DNA from: Pseudomonadota bacterium
GTDB lineage: Bacteria; Pseudomonadota; Alphaproteobacteria; Rhizobiales; Beijerinckiaceae
Reading direction: 5' to 3'
Assembly: GCA_021781815.1 (NCBI GenBank)
Contig: JAJXWB010000002.1
Location: 164,964-228,963, forward strand
Length of the DNA stretch: 64,000 bases
Under the pieces are notes generated by a model. That model was not told the DNA's origin. It did no database searches and was given only the letters and a program-made list of their open reading frames with translations. A program made the position numbers and the translations under genes. This document shows positions 20,195 through 32,040 of this stretch, one piece after another (position 1 is the first letter of the stretch; each line of letters starts with the position of its first letter).

Positions 20195-21070
20195 TCAGCC
20201 GGCCCGCCCAGCCTCCCAGCCGATGATCGCCTGTTTTCGCGCAAGGCCCCAATGATAGCCGGTGAGCGCGCCCGAGCGCCCGAGCACGCGATGGCAGGGC
20301 ACGACGAAGGAAATCGGGTTCTTGCCGACAGCGGCGCCGACCGCGCGCGCGGCCTGCGGTTTGCCGAGTTTTCGCGCGATGTCCGAATAGGTGGTCGCGC
20401 GTCCGAGCGGAATAGCCAGCAGCGTCTCCCAAACGCGCAGTTCGAAATCGGTGCCGATCAGGACGAGCCGCAGCGGGCGGTCCTGCCGCCATTCCTGCGG
20501 ATCGAACGCGCGATGCGCATAGGGCGCCGTGGCGGCCTGATCCTCGACGAATTGCGCGTTCGGCCAACGCCGGACCATATCGGCGAGCGCGGCGGCGCGA
20601 TCTCCATCGTCGACCCAGCCGAGGCCGGCCAGACCGCGCGGGGTCACGACCGCCAGCGCCTCGCCAAATGGCGACGGGTGAAAACCATAGGCGAGAGAAA
20701 GCCCCCCGCCGCCGCGCTTGAAATCGCCGGGCGTCATCGCCTCGTGCGCGACGAACAGATCGTGCAGCCGGCCCGGCCCGGACAGGCCGACCTCGTAGGT
20801 TGCGTCGAGCACGCTGGCGCTGTCGCGCAGCAACGCCCGCGCATGGTCCAGCGTCAGCGCCTGCAGGAAGGCCTTGGGCGTCAATCCCGCCCACCGCTTG
20901 AACAGATGATGGAAATGCGAGGCCGACAGTCCGACATGGGCCGCGATGTCCTCGATCTCCGGCTGGCGGCGCCAGCGGTCCGACATGTATTCGATTGCCG
21001 CGCGCACGCGCTCGTAATCGTCGCTGGGAGCAGGGGCCGCGAATTTTCCGGGCGAAGGGCGTTCGAGCAT
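20195..21070 (-). CDS. AraC-HTH / methylated-DNA--[protein]-cysteine S-methyltransferase fusion (Ada-like, no N-terminal Ada zinc domain)
   Basis: HVGLSASHFHHLFKRWAGLTPKAFLQ HTH; catalytic ISFVVPCHRVLGRSGALTGYHWGLARKQAII. Confidence 0.92.
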   Translation of the reverse strand: MLERPSPGKFAAPAPSDDYERVRAAIEYMSDRWRRQPEIEDIAAHVGLSASHFHHLFKRWAGLTPKAFLQALTLDHARALLRDSASVLDATYEVGLSGPGRLHDLFVAHEAMTPGDFKRGGGGLSLAYGFHPSPFGEALAVVTPRGLAGLGWVDDGDRAAALADMVRRWPNAQFVEDQAATAPYAHRAFDPQEWRQDRPLRLVLIGTDFELRVWETLLAIPLGRATTYSDIARKLGKPQAARAVGAAVGKNPISFVVPCHRVLGRSGALTGYHWGLARKQAIIGWEAGRAG

Positions 21071-21127
21071 TGTGTCCTCGTTCTGCCCGCAGGATGCAGC
21101 CGCCGGCGCCCTCGCGCCACCCGATTC

Positions 21128-21619
21128 CTACGACAGGTCCGGTCCCCGGCGCGCCCGCGCCAGCGCCCGCGCAAGGTCGCTCGCGACCTCCGCCTTCTGG
21201 TCCGGCCCGAGAAAGCTGCCGAACTCCACGCTGCGGCCGTGCGAAACCAGCGCCAACCGCTGCAAGCCGAATTCCTCGTGATCGGACCTGTCGATCCGCA
21301 CCCATGCCGGATTGAAACGCCATTCCCGCCGCGTTCCGCGCGCGGCGACTTTGGCCAGCAGCAGTTCGAGCGGCGTCACCCGCACGTCCTCGTAAGCGCG
21401 GGCGGCGCGAAACGACATCTCGAAGGCGAGCCACAACCCCGCGGCGTCGAGCCCGAGGAAGCCAATGATCGGCCATGCGCCCACGAGAAAGAACGGCATG
21501 CTGATCGAGGCGATCGCCGCGCTGACGGCGACAACCAGAATCCTGGCCTGCCCGCGCGTGAGCGAGCGGTGCGGCGTGAGCCGCACGGCATAGAGCGCCT
21601 GTTCGTATCCCTCCGCCAT
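21128..21619 (-). CDS. DUF2244 domain membrane protein
   Basis: MAEGYEQALYAVRLTPHRSLTRGQARILVVAVSAAIASISMPFFLVGAWPIIGFLGLDA. Confidence 0.8.
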   Translation of the reverse strand: MAEGYEQALYAVRLTPHRSLTRGQARILVVAVSAAIASISMPFFLVGAWPIIGFLGLDAAGLWLAFEMSFRAARAYEDVRVTPLELLLAKVAARGTRREWRFNPAWVRIDRSDHEEFGLQRLALVSHGRSVEFGSFLGPDQKAEVASDLARALARARRGPDLS

Positions 21620-21670
21620 AAGCCCGGCCGAACCTTTGCGAGATGCTGGTCGGAATTCTATAACGATCCC

Positions 21671-22390
21671 ATGATTGGAAAAAAGGGCGGCGTCGCTGCG
21701 CGGCAAGGCGTGGCGACGAAAAAAGGCGGGCGCAAAGGCGCGGCGCCGAAGACATTCGCGGACGCTGCGACCGTGCGCGAAATCTTTTCACGCCTGCGCG
21801 CCGCCAATCCCGAGCCGAAGGGCGAACTCGAATACATCAATCCCTATACGCTGCTCGTCGCGGTCGTGCTGTCGGCGCAGGCGACCGACGCCGGCGTCAA
21901 TAAGGCGACACGCGCGCTGTTCGCCGCCGCCGACACGCCGCAGAAGATGCTTGGTCTCGGCGAGGAGCGCGTGCGCGACTACATCAAGACGATCGGCCTG
22001 TTTCGCAACAAGGCGAAGAACGTGATTGCGCTCTCGGAGAAACTGGTCGCCGAGCACGGCGGGCAGGTTCCACGCGACGCGGCTTCGCTCGAAGCCCTGC
22101 CCGGCGTCGGCCGCAAGACGGCGAATGTCGTGCGCAACATCGCGTTTGGCGAACCGACGATCGCGGTCGACACGCATCTGTTCCGGGTATCGAACCGCAT
22201 CCCTCTGGCGCGCGGAAAAACGCCGCTGGAGGTCGAGCAGGGACTGATGAAGATCGTGCCGCCGGAATTTCTGATCCATGCGCATCACTGGCTGATCCTG
22301 CACGGCCGTTACGTCTGCAAGGCGCGCCGGCCCGAATGCGAGAAATGTGTGATTGCGGATTTGTGCGCGTCGCCGGAGAAGACGGTTTGA
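21671..22390 (+). CDS. nth: Endonuclease III
   Basis: ALPGVGRKTANVVRNIAFGEPTIAVDTHLFRVSNRI HhH motif; C-term CKARRPECEKCVIADLC 4Fe-4S Cys cluster; start chosen inside the long ORF 20252..22390. Confidence 0.94.
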   Translation: MIGKKGGVAARQGVATKKGGRKGAAPKTFADAATVREIFSRLRAANPEPKGELEYINPYTLLVAVVLSAQATDAGVNKATRALFAAADTPQKMLGLGEERVRDYIKTIGLFRNKAKNVIALSEKLVAEHGGQVPRDAASLEALPGVGRKTANVVRNIAFGEPTIAVDTHLFRVSNRIPLARGKTPLEVEQGLMKIVPPEFLIHAHHWLILHGRYVCKARRPECEKCVIADLCASPEKTV

Positions 22391-22415
22391 GTGGCGAAAC
22401 CGCCGGCCGGAGCCG

Positions 22416-22438
22416 CAAGGACAGGGCGCCTGTCCTTG
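22416..22438. terminator. Perfect hairpin CAAGGACAGG-GCG-CCTGTCCTTG between convergent nth and lepA
   Basis: 10-bp exact arms, 3-nt loop; convergent intergenic position; no clear U tract. Confidence 0.5.
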
Positions 22439-22478
22439 GATTCGTCGATGAAGATGGCGCGTCCGGGATCGAACCCGC

Positions 22479-24284
22479 TCAACTGTCCATCTTCAGCGCG
22501 GCGATGAACGCCTCCTGCGGAATTTCGACCTTGCCGAACTGGCGCATGCGCTTCTTGCCCTCTTTCTGCTTCTCCAGCAGCTTGCGCTTGCGCGTGGCGT
22601 CGCCGCCGTAGCATTTTGCGGTCACGTCCTTGCGCAGCGCGCGCACCGTTTCGCGCGCGATGATCTTGGCGCCGATCGCCGCCTGGATCGGTATCTGGAA
22701 CATGTGCGGCGGGATCAGTTCCTTGAGCTTCTCGACCATCGAGCGGCCGCGCGAGTCGGCGCGCGTGCGGTGGACGAGCATGGAGAGCGCGTCCACGGGC
22801 TCGGCGTTGACGAGAATGTTCATCTTCACCAGATCGCCTTCGCGATAATCGGTGATGGCGTAGTCGAAGCTGGCGTAGCCCTTCGAGATCGACTTCAGCC
22901 GGTCGTAGAAATCGAACACGACCTCGTTGAGCGGCAGATCGTAGGTCACCATGGCGCGCTTGCCGACATAGTTCAGATCGACCTGTGTCCCGCGTCGGTC
23001 CTGGCAGAGTTTCAGCACGGCGCCGAGATAATCGTCGGGGGTCAGGATCGTCGCCCTGATCCACGGTTCCTCGATGTGGTCGATCTTGACCACGTCGGGC
23101 ATGTCGACGGGGTTGTGCATCTCGAACACGTCGCCGTTGGTCATGTGGATTTTGTAGATGACCGAGGGCGCGGTCGCGATCAGGTCGAGATTGAATTCGC
23201 GGTGCAGGCGTTCCTGGATGATTTCGAGATGGAGAAGTCCAAGAAAGCCGCAGCGGAAGCCGAAGCCGAGCGCGGCGGAGGATTCCATCTCGTAGGAGAA
23301 GCTGGCGTCGTTGAGGCGCAGCTTCCCCATCGCCGCGCGAAGCTCCTCGAAATCGGCTGCGTCGACCGGGAACAGGCCGCAGAACACGACGGGCTGCGCA
23401 GGTTTGAAGCCCGGCAACGCCTCGGCGCAATGCCTTTTTTCGTCGGTGATCGTGTCGCCGACGCGGGTGTCGGCGACCTGCTTGATCTGCGCGGTGATAA
23501 AGCCGACCTCGCCCGGACCCAAAGTCTCCACAGACTCCATCTTCGGCCGGAACACGCCGATGCGATCGATGTCGTAATGGGCGTCGGCCCCCATCATCAT
23601 GATCTTCTGGCCCTTCCGGAGCGAGCCGTCGATCACGCGCACCAGCACGACGACGCCGAGATAGGAATCATACCAGCTATCGACCAACAGGGCCTTCAAG
23701 GGCGCGGTCTCGTCGCCCTTGGGCGGCGGCAGGCGGGTCACGATCGCCTCGAGCACGTCGGGAATGCCGAGGCCGGTTTTTGCGGAAATCGGGACGGCGT
23801 TGGAGGCGTCGAGACCAATGACGTCCTCGATCTGTTGCTTGATTCGGTCGGGCTCGGCCGCTGGCAGGTCGATCTTGTTGAGAACGGGCACGATCTCGTG
23901 GCCGGCGTCGAGCGCATGATAGACGTTGGCGAGCGTCTGCGCCTCGACGCCCTGGCTGGCGTCGACCACCAGCAGCGAGCCCTCGCAGGCCGCCAGCGAC
24001 CGGGAGACCTCGTAGGCGAAGTCGACGTGGCCGGGCGTATCCATGAGATTGAGGATGTAGGTCTTGCCGTCCTTCGCCTTGTAGTCGAGGCGCACGGTCT
24101 GGGCCTTGATGGTGATGCCGCGCTCCCGCTCGATCTCCATGGAATCGAGCACCTGCTCCACCATGTCTCGCTCGGCGAGCCCGCCGGTGGTCTGGATCAA
24201 ACGGTCGGCCAGCGTCGACTTGCCGTGGTCGATATGGGCGACAATCGAGAAATTGCGGATGTTGGCGATCGGGTGCGTCGTCAT
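22479..24284 (-). CDS. lepA: Elongation factor 4 (LepA)
   Basis: [38 protein letters not shown]; LepA C-term [40 protein letters not shown]. Confidence 0.97.
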   Translation of the reverse strand: MTTHPIANIRNFSIVAHIDHGKSTLADRLIQTTGGLAERDMVEQVLDSMEIERERGITIKAQTVRLDYKAKDGKTYILNLMDTPGHVDFAYEVSRSLAACEGSLLVVDASQGVEAQTLANVYHALDAGHEIVPVLNKIDLPAAEPDRIKQQIEDVIGLDASNAVPISAKTGLGIPDVLEAIVTRLPPPKGDETAPLKALLVDSWYDSYLGVVVLVRVIDGSLRKGQKIMMMGADAHYDIDRIGVFRPKMESVETLGPGEVGFITAQIKQVADTRVGDTITDEKRHCAEALPGFKPAQPVVFCGLFPVDAADFEELRAAMGKLRLNDASFSYEMESSAALGFGFRCGFLGLLHLEIIQERLHREFNLDLIATAPSVIYKIHMTNGDVFEMHNPVDMPDVVKIDHIEEPWIRATILTPDDYLGAVLKLCQDRRGTQVDLNYVGKRAMVTYDLPLNEVVFDFYDRLKSISKGYASFDYAITDYREGDLVKMNILVNAEPVDALSMLVHRTRADSRGRSMVEKLKELIPPHMFQIPIQAAIGAKIIARETVRALRKDVTAKCYGGDATRKRKLLEKQKEGKKRMRQFGKVEIPQEAFIAALKMDS

Positions 24285-24751
24285 GGCCGGGAGATAACAG
24301 CGCGGGGCGCTGAAGGAAAGGATGGAGGGGCCGCAAATCGTTAACCCTGATCGAAACCGGCGGCGGCAGGAGCAAGGGCGCTCGATCCCCGTTCATTTTA
24401 TCGTGGCCTCCGTCCCGGACCCGGCGGAAATTGCGCTCGCGCGACCAGTTCGACACTGGTCACCGATTAACCCGTTGGCGTCTCGTGATTAATTTGCGGC
24501 GAAAAATGCCTGTGCAGCCGGCCCGGTCGCCGAGGCCGGTCCGGCCGGGCCGTGAGGGCGGCCGAGAAAACTTCGCTGGTGGCGCGGGGACTTGCGGCGG
24601 GCGCAGGCGCAACCAGGGCGTCCGAAATCGGCGACGGCCATCTCCGACGAAGTCCGGCCGTAGCGGGCGCGCGGCTTGACGGAATCATAGACGGTTCATA
24701 CGTTTCCTGCTGACCGCGCGGACATTTCCGCGCCCCCCCGGTGAGGCAGAC

Positions 24752-25072
24752 ATGTCCAGCTCCAAAGTTACCGACGCCAGCTTCGAGGCCGACGTCCTGA
24801 AGTCCACTGAGCCCGTCGTCGTCGATTTCTGGGCCGAATGGTGCGGCCCGTGCAAGATGATTGGCCCTTCGCTCGAAGAAATCGCCACCGAAATGAAGGG
24901 CAAGGTCAAGATCGCCAAGCTCAACGTCGACGAGAACCCCGGCGTCGCAGGCAAGCTCGGCATTCGTTCGATCCCGACGCTCATGCTGTTCAAGGATGGC
25001 AAGCTTGCCGCTCAGAAGGTCGGCGCGGCGCCGAAGGGCGAACTGGTCAAGTGGATCAACGGCGCGATCTGA
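24752..25072 (+). CDS. trxA: Thioredoxin
   Basis: [24 protein letters not shown]. Confidence 0.97.
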   Translation: MSSSKVTDASFEADVLKSTEPVVVDFWAEWCGPCKMIGPSLEEIATEMKGKVKIAKLNVDENPGVAGKLGIRSIPTLMLFKDGKLAAQKVGAAPKGELVKWINGAI

Positions 25073-25076
25073 TCCG

Positions 25077-25108
25077 GCTCAGGCGCGACCGCCATGGGCC
25101 GCCTGAGC
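25077..25108. terminator. Inverted repeat GCTCAGGCG-N14-CGCCTGAGC between convergent trxA and folC
   Basis: 9-bp perfect arms; outer ATCCGG/CCGGAT extends pairing to 25072..25121; followed by TTCTC. Confidence 0.5.
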
Positions 25109-25147
25109 GGCCCTCCCGGATTTCTCAGCGCAACCATCGGGGCGGTT

Positions 25148-26485
25148 TCATTCGATCGCCCCGCCGTTGAACGCCAGCGCGTCGCCTGCGAGGTAGAGCG
25201 AGCCGCAGATCAGGATGCGCGGCGGTTTACGCCAGTTCATCCCCGCCAAGGTGTGCAGGGCGGCTTCGATCGACGGCGCTTCGACCGCAAAGACGCCGAG
25301 ATCGCGCGCCGCCGACGCCACGTCGGCGGCCGGGCGGCCGTAATGGTCGCCGGAGATCGGCACGGCGACGACGCAGCGCGCAATGTCCGTGAAATGCGAC
25401 AGCAGCGAGCGCGTGTCCTTGCTGGCGAGCGTACCGCAGATCAGCGCGAGCGGGGCATCTACGCGCGAGCCCAATTCCCCCATCGTCTCGGCGACGACGC
25501 GCGCGCCATCCTCGTTGTGTCCGCCATCGAGCCAGATTTCCGCGCGGGGGGGAGCGAGGTCGGCAATCCTGCCGTGTGAAATCCGCTGGAGCCGCGCGGG
25601 CCATGAGACGAGCGTCATGGCGGCTTCGCAGGCTTTGGCCGGAATGTCCGGCGCAATCGAGCGCAGGGCGGCGATGGCCGTCGCCGCGTTCTGGTGCTGG
25701 TGGCGCCCGGCCAGCCGCGGCAGTGGCAGGTCGAGCAGGCCGCGCTCGTCCTCGTACACGAGGCGGCCGTTTTCCTCGCGCACGTCGAAGTCGCGGCGCG
25801 CCGTAATCAATGGCGCGCCGGCGCGACGAGCGCCGGCGTGCAGCGCGCGCTCGGCCGGCTCGGTCTGGAAACCGAGCACACCCTGCGCGCCGCGCTTGAA
25901 AATGCCGGCCTTTTCGCCTGCGATGCTTTCGATTGTGGCGCCGAGAAACTCCGCATGGTCGATTGAGACCGGCGTCACGATCGACGCCGCCGGGCGTTCG
26001 ATCACGTTGGTTGCGTCGTAGCGACCGCCAAGGCCGACTTCCAGTAGCAGCCAATCCGCCGGCGTGTCCGCAAACAGATGGAATGCGGCGGCTGTCGTGA
26101 TTTCGAAGAAAGTGATCGCCGCGCCGGCGTTCGCCCGTTCGCAGTTTTCCAGCGCGGCGATCAGCGTCGCATCGTCGACCAGCCGGCCGGCGAGACGAAT
26201 GCGCTCGTTGAAGCGCACGAGATGCGGCGAGGTATAGACATGCACGCGCTGGCCGGCGGCTTCGAGGATTGCGCGCAGGAAGGCGACCGTCGAGCCTTTG
26301 CCGTTGGTGCCTGCGACATGGATGATCTTCGGCAGTTTCGTGTGCGGATCGCCGAGCCTCGACAGGAGCCGTTCGATCCGGTCCAGCGACAGGTCGATCT
26401 TTCGCGGGTGCAGGTCGAGCAACCGCGCGAGAACGGGAGCTGGGCCGCCGTCATGCCCGGCTTCAGGAGCGTGCCCCATTGTCAC
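25148..26485 (-). CDS. folC: Folylpolyglutamate synthase/dihydrofolate synthase
   Basis: KIIHVAGTNGKGSTVAFLRAIL, YTSPHLVRFNERI, LLLEVGLGGRYDATN, WLDGGHNEDGAR. Confidence 0.95.
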   Translation of the reverse strand: MTMGHAPEAGHDGGPAPVLARLLDLHPRKIDLSLDRIERLLSRLGDPHTKLPKIIHVAGTNGKGSTVAFLRAILEAAGQRVHVYTSPHLVRFNERIRLAGRLVDDATLIAALENCERANAGAAITFFEITTAAAFHLFADTPADWLLLEVGLGGRYDATNVIERPAASIVTPVSIDHAEFLGATIESIAGEKAGIFKRGAQGVLGFQTEPAERALHAGARRAGAPLITARRDFDVREENGRLVYEDERGLLDLPLPRLAGRHQHQNAATAIAALRSIAPDIPAKACEAAMTLVSWPARLQRISHGRIADLAPPRAEIWLDGGHNEDGARVVAETMGELGSRVDAPLALICGTLASKDTRSLLSHFTDIARCVVAVPISGDHYGRPAADVASAARDLGVFAVEAPSIEAALHTLAGMNWRKPPRILICGSLYLAGDALAFNGGAIE

Positions 26486-26575
26486 TCGGTTTCGTCATTC
26501 ATGGAGCGCATCCTCCCGCAGTTATGCCTGCGCCTCTTGCGGGCATCCGCGCCGCGAGGGCCGCCACCGCGGCCG

Positions 26576-27442
26576 CTACGCCGCCTGCGACCGTGCAGAC
26601 TGATTGGTGAGCAGCGCGACGATACGCGCGAGCGTGTCGCGCATGTCCCTGCGGGCGACGACCATGTCGACCATGCCGTGCTCGACCAGATATTCGGCGC
26701 GCTGGAATCCGTCCGGCAATTTTTCGCGAATGGTCTGCTCGATGACACGCGCGCCGGCGAAACCGATGACGGCGCCGGGTTCGGCGATGTGGATGTCGCC
26801 GAGCATGGCGTAGGAGGCGGTGACGCCGCCGGTCGTCGGGTTCGTCAGCACGACGATGTAGGGCAGCTTCGCCGCGCGAAGCCGCTGCACGGCGACAGTC
26901 GTGCGCGGCATCTGCATCAGCGAGAACATGCCTTCTTGCATGCGCGCGCCGCCTGATGCGGTGAAGATGATGAAGGGCGTCTTGCGCTCTTTCGCCGCCA
27001 TCATGCCGGAAATGATCGCTTCGCCCGCAGCCATGCCGAGCGAGCCGCCGAGAAAGTCGAAATCCTGCAGCGCGACGACGACATTCATGCCGTCGAGCTT
27101 GCCTGCCGTCAGCCGCACCGCATCGGCGACGCCGGTCCTGGCGCGATATTCCTTCAGCCGGTCAGTATAGCGCTTTACGTCGCGGAACTTCAGCGGATCG
27201 AGCGGAACCTCCGGCGTCGCGAGCGTCTCGTAGTGGCCGCCGTCGAACAGGGCTTTGAGCCGCGCCTCGGCGGGCATGCGCATGTGGTAGCCGGATCCCG
27301 GCACAACCCAGAGATTGGCTTCGAGATCCTTGTGGAAGACGAGTTCCCCGCTCTCCGGGCATTTGACCCAGAGATTGTCGGGTGATTCCCGTTTGAGGAT
27401 CGACCGGATTTTTGGCGGAACGACGTTGGATATCCAGTTCAT
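26576..27442 (-). CDS. accD: Acetyl-CoA carboxylase carboxyltransferase subunit beta
   Basis: [60 protein letters not shown]. Confidence 0.95.
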   Translation of the reverse strand: MNWISNVVPPKIRSILKRESPDNLWVKCPESGELVFHKDLEANLWVVPGSGYHMRMPAEARLKALFDGGHYETLATPEVPLDPLKFRDVKRYTDRLKEYRARTGVADAVRLTAGKLDGMNVVVALQDFDFLGGSLGMAAGEAIISGMMAAKERKTPFIIFTASGGARMQEGMFSLMQMPRTTVAVQRLRAAKLPYIVVLTNPTTGGVTASYAMLGDIHIAEPGAVIGFAGARVIEQTIREKLPDGFQRAEYLVEHGMVDMVVARRDMRDTLARIVALLTNQSARSQAA

Positions 27443-27496
27443 GTCGGGTCCGTTGTGTGTCCCACTCCCCGCTCGCGGAGAGAGGGAGTTGGCTGG

Positions 27497-28335
27497 TTAC
27501 TCCGCCGCGACCTTGCGCGCCGAACGCACGCCGGCCGCAAGATCGCGCACGAGCGAGGCGACGGCCTCGACTGTTTTCGTCGTCGCGCGATTGTCCTTGT
27601 CGAGCGAATTTTTCAGCGCGTCGACAATCGCGGTGCCGACCACGACGCCATCGGCTTGGCCGGCGATGGCCCGCGCATTGTCCGCGGTCTTGACCCCGAA
27701 ACCCACGGCGACCGGCAAATTCGTGTGACCTTTGATCCGCACGACCGCTTCGCCGATGCGCGAATAGTCGACGATGGCCGCGCCAGTCACGCCGGTCAGC
27801 GAGACATAGTAGATGAAACCCGACGTGTTCGCGAGCACGTGCGGCAGGCGCCTGTCGTCGGTGGTCGGCGCCACCAGGCGAATGAAATTGAAGTTCGCCT
27901 TCAGCGCCGGCAGGCAGAGTTCGTCGTCTTCCTCCGGCGGCAGATCGACGACGATCAGCCCGTCGACGCCGGCAGCCTTCGCCTCGATCAGAAATTTGTC
28001 GACGCCATGCACGTAGATCGGATTGTAATAACCCATCAGCACGATCGGCGTGTCGTTGTCGGTCTTGCGGAATTCCGTCACCAGCGCGAGCGTCTTGTTC
28101 AGCGTCATGCCGGCGTGCAGCGCGCGCAGGCCCGCCGCCTGGATCGAGGGGCCGTCGGCCATCGGATCGGTGAAGGGCATGCCGATCTCGATCACGTCGG
28201 CGCCGGCCAGCGGCAGCGCCTTGACGATCTCCAGCGAGGTCTCGGGATCAGGGTCGCCGCCCATCACGAACGTGACGAGGGCGGCGCGATTCTGACGCGC
28301 GAGATTGGCGTAACGGCGGTCGATTCTCGTCGTCA

Positions 28336-28336
<1 letters not shown>
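27497..28336 (-). CDS. trpA: Tryptophan synthase alpha chain
   Basis: [63 protein letters not shown]. Confidence 0.97.
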
Positions 28337-29586
<1,250 letters not shown>

Positions 29587-29602
29587 ACCCCGTCAGGGCG
29601 CC

Positions 29603-30253
29603 TTAAGAAAGGCTGCGCGCGGCGGCGATGAAACTCCGGATCAGCGCCTCGTCCTTGACGCCCGGCGCCCGTTCGACGCCGGACGAGACATCGACGCCCG
29701 GCGCGCCGGTTTTCGCCAGCGCCTCTGCGACATTGGACGGGGCGAGACCGCCGGACAGCAGCCAGGGCCTGCCCGGATTGAAACCGTCGAGTATCGACCA
29801 GTCGAAAGCCATTCCGTTGCCGCCCGGCCGGGTCGCGTCCAGCGGCGGTTTCGCATCGAACAGAAGGTAGTCGACGACCGGCGCATAGGCTTGCGCGGCG
29901 GCGAGATCGGCGCGCGAAGAGACCCCCAGCGCCTTCATGACCAGGCAGCCGCTGCATGCGCGCAGCGCCGCCGCCCGCTCGGGCGTTTCGCGCCCGTGCA
30001 GTTGCAGAATGTCGGGCGCGAGCGCCGCGATGATCGTCTCGATCGCCGCATCGTCGGCATCGACCGTGAGCGCGACCTTTTTTGCGCGATCGCCGATCTG
30101 CGCGGACAGGGCCTTGGCTGCGTCGAGCGGCAGATTTCGGGGGCTCGGCGCAAAAAAGACGAAGCCGAGCATGTCCGCGCCGGCGTCGAGCGCGGCCGCT
30201 ACGGTCGGCGACGTGGAAAGTCCGCAGATTTTTATGATCGGCTGGGAACGCAT
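29603..30253 (-). CDS. trpF: Phosphoribosylanthranilate isomerase
   Basis: IKICGLSTSPTVAAALDAGADMLGFVFFAPSPRNL; LSGGLAPSNVAEAL; GVDVSSGVERAPGVKD. Confidence 0.95.
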   Translation of the reverse strand: MRSQPIIKICGLSTSPTVAAALDAGADMLGFVFFAPSPRNLPLDAAKALSAQIGDRAKKVALTVDADDAAIETIIAALAPDILQLHGRETPERAAALRACSGCLVMKALGVSSRADLAAAQAYAPVVDYLLFDAKPPLDATRPGGNGMAFDWSILDGFNPGRPWLLSGGLAPSNVAEALAKTGAPGVDVSSGVERAPGVKDEALIRSFIAAARSLS

Positions 30254-30301
30254 GGAGTCCCGGACATCGGTTGAAACCGGGCCCCGGTCAAGCGCGAAAC
30301 G

Positions 30302-30667
30302 TTACGCAGCGGTCTGGCGCGGCGGGGCGAGCGCCGTCGTGGCGCGCGAGTCCATGGCGGCGACCCGGTCGCGCAGATCAGACGCCTGACCGCGGGCTTC
30401 CGCCGCCTCCGCCCGGGCTTCCCGCACCTGGCGTCGGAAGCGACCCTGGCGAAGCCAGACGACCGCGCCGCCGGCGAACACGCCGAGCGCGCCGCTGAGG
30501 AACATCAGCAGAAACAGCGGCAGCTTGATCTCGGGACCAGCTATATCGTTCCCCGGAAACGGATCGAACGACACCGTGACCCAGTGCCGGTTGGCGACCG
30601 CGAAAACCAGAATCAGGATCGCAATCGGGACAACGATCACGAGACGGAACAGGGTGCGCATGGACAA
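30302..30667 (-). CDS. LapA-domain inner membrane protein
   Basis: FRLVIVVPIAILILVFAVANRHWVTVSFDPFPG, second TM, then coiled-coil; upstream of trpF. Confidence 0.8.
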   Translation of the reverse strand: MSMRTLFRLVIVVPIAILILVFAVANRHWVTVSFDPFPGNDIAGPEIKLPLFLLMFLSGALGVFAGGAVVWLRQGRFRRQVREARAEAAEARGQASDLRDRVAAMDSRATTALAPPRQTAA

Positions 30668-30670
30668 CCT

Positions 30671-30958
30671 TCAGAATTCGCCGTCGTTCAGGCGCTCGCG
30701 CATTTCCTTGCCCGTCTTGAAGAACGGCACGGATTTCTGATCGACGGCGACGGGCTCGCCGGTGCGCGGATTGCGGCCGAGACGGGCGTCGCGCCGCTTG
30801 ACGGAGAATGCGCCGAACCCACGCAATTCAACCCGGTCGCCGCGCGTCAGCGCATGCGTGATTTCATCGAGAATCGCATTGACGATGTTCTCGACGTCGC
30901 GCTGGTAGAGATGAGGATTGCGTGTGGCGATACGTTGGACGAGTTCCGATTTGATCAC
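30671..30958 (-). CDS. ihfB: Integration host factor subunit beta
   Basis: [68 protein letters not shown]. Confidence 0.96.
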   Translation of the reverse strand: MIKSELVQRIATRNPHLYQRDVENIVNAILDEITHALTRGDRVELRGFGAFSVKRRDARLGRNPRTGEPVAVDQKSVPFFKTGKEMRERLNDGEF

Positions 30959-31013
30959 TTCAGGGCCTCGCGGGAAGCGCGATTGAACGGTCTGGCCGGT
31001 ACGAAAAACTACT

Positions 31014-31970
31014 CTAATCTAAAGATGAACCCTGCCAAATCGCCGTCAGACCGTCAAGTTCGCGAGACAGGGCGGCCGCGGCGGGAAGGAGCGTTCGCGC
31101 CAGTTCCGGATGGCCGAGCCAGCCGGCGGCAGCGCCAAGCAAGCCGAACGAGTCGAAATCGTGCGGCTTTTTCCAATCTCGTATCGACAGTCCGGTCGGC
31201 ACGCCGCGCTCCGATTCGAGCCAGGCGATGGCCTCGCGTTCGCCGCCGATCTTGTCGACGAGCTTCAACGGCGCGCCCTGCCGGCCGGTGAAGACGCGAC
31301 CATCGGCCACGGCGGCCAATTCCGCATCGCTCATGCGGCGGCGCTCTTGCACGAGCTTTTTGAACCAGTCGTAGGAATCGGCGATCAGCGCCGCCATCGC
31401 GGCTTTGGCCTCGGGGCTCGTCGGCTCATACGGGTTGGGCGATGCCTTGAGCGGCGAGGACTTGATCGTCTCGACCTTCACACCGACAGTGTCGAGCAGC
31501 TTTGCGGCGTTGGGCATCTGCATCAGCACGCCGATCGAGCCCACCAGGGAATTCCCGTGGACGACGATCTCGTCCGCCCCCAACGCGGCGATATAGGCGC
31601 CTGACGCCGCCATGCCGTCGACGACCGCGACGGTAGGCTTCCTAGCGGCAAGACGCCGCAGTTCGTCATAGAGGCTTTCGGCGCCGGTGGTCGTGCCGCC
31701 GGGGCTGTCGATCGAGAGGATGACGGCCGAGGCCGAGGATTCCGCGACATCCTTCACGAGTTTCAGGAGCGGTCGGTCGTCCGTGATCACGCCATCGATC
31801 CTGATGCGCGCGATATGCGGCCCAAGCAGCGAGCCGCCCGCGCCGCCGAAACGCAGGCCTATTGCCAGGATCGCGCCAAGAGCGACGAGCGCGGACGCCG
31901 CCCGCCAGAACGACAGCTTGCGCGTCAGCAGGCGGCGCTCGGCGAGATATTCGGGAGAGGGAGGCCGCAT
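31014..31970 (-). CDS. sppA: Signal peptide peptidase SppA
   Basis: [68 protein letters not shown]. Confidence 0.93.
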   Translation of the reverse strand: MRPPSPEYLAERRLLTRKLSFWRAASALVALGAILAIGLRFGGAGGSLLGPHIARIRIDGVITDDRPLLKLVKDVAESSASAVILSIDSPGGTTTGAESLYDELRRLAARKPTVAVVDGMAASGAYIAALGADEIVVHGNSLVGSIGVLMQMPNAAKLLDTVGVKVETIKSSPLKASPNPYEPTSPEAKAAMAALIADSYDWFKKLVQERRRMSDAELAAVADGRVFTGRQGAPLKLVDKIGGEREAIAWLESERGVPTGLSIRDWKKPHDFDSFGLLGAAAGWLGHPELARTLLPAAAALSRELDGLTAIWQGSSLD

Positions 31971-31990
31971 GTCGCTTTCGTTTCGGTCCA

Positions 31991-32015
31991 GCCCGCGCGA
32001 AAAATTCGCGCGGGC
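31991..32015. repeat. Perfect hairpin GCCCGCGCGAA-AAA-TTCGCGCGGGC between rpsA and sppA
   Basis: 11-bp exact inverted arms, 3-nt loop in the rpsA-sppA spacer. Confidence 0.6.
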
Positions 32016-32040
32016 CGGTTTTGCCGCAAGAAGGCGAGGA

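Noticed and set aside
20252-21670. N-terminal 473 residues of the 712-aa ORF ending in Nth
   Set aside because: This part is antisense to the ada-like and DUF2244 genes; Nth homology begins at the ATG at 21671
22704-24344. 546-aa plus-strand ORF
   Set aside because: Antisense of lepA, no recognisable domain
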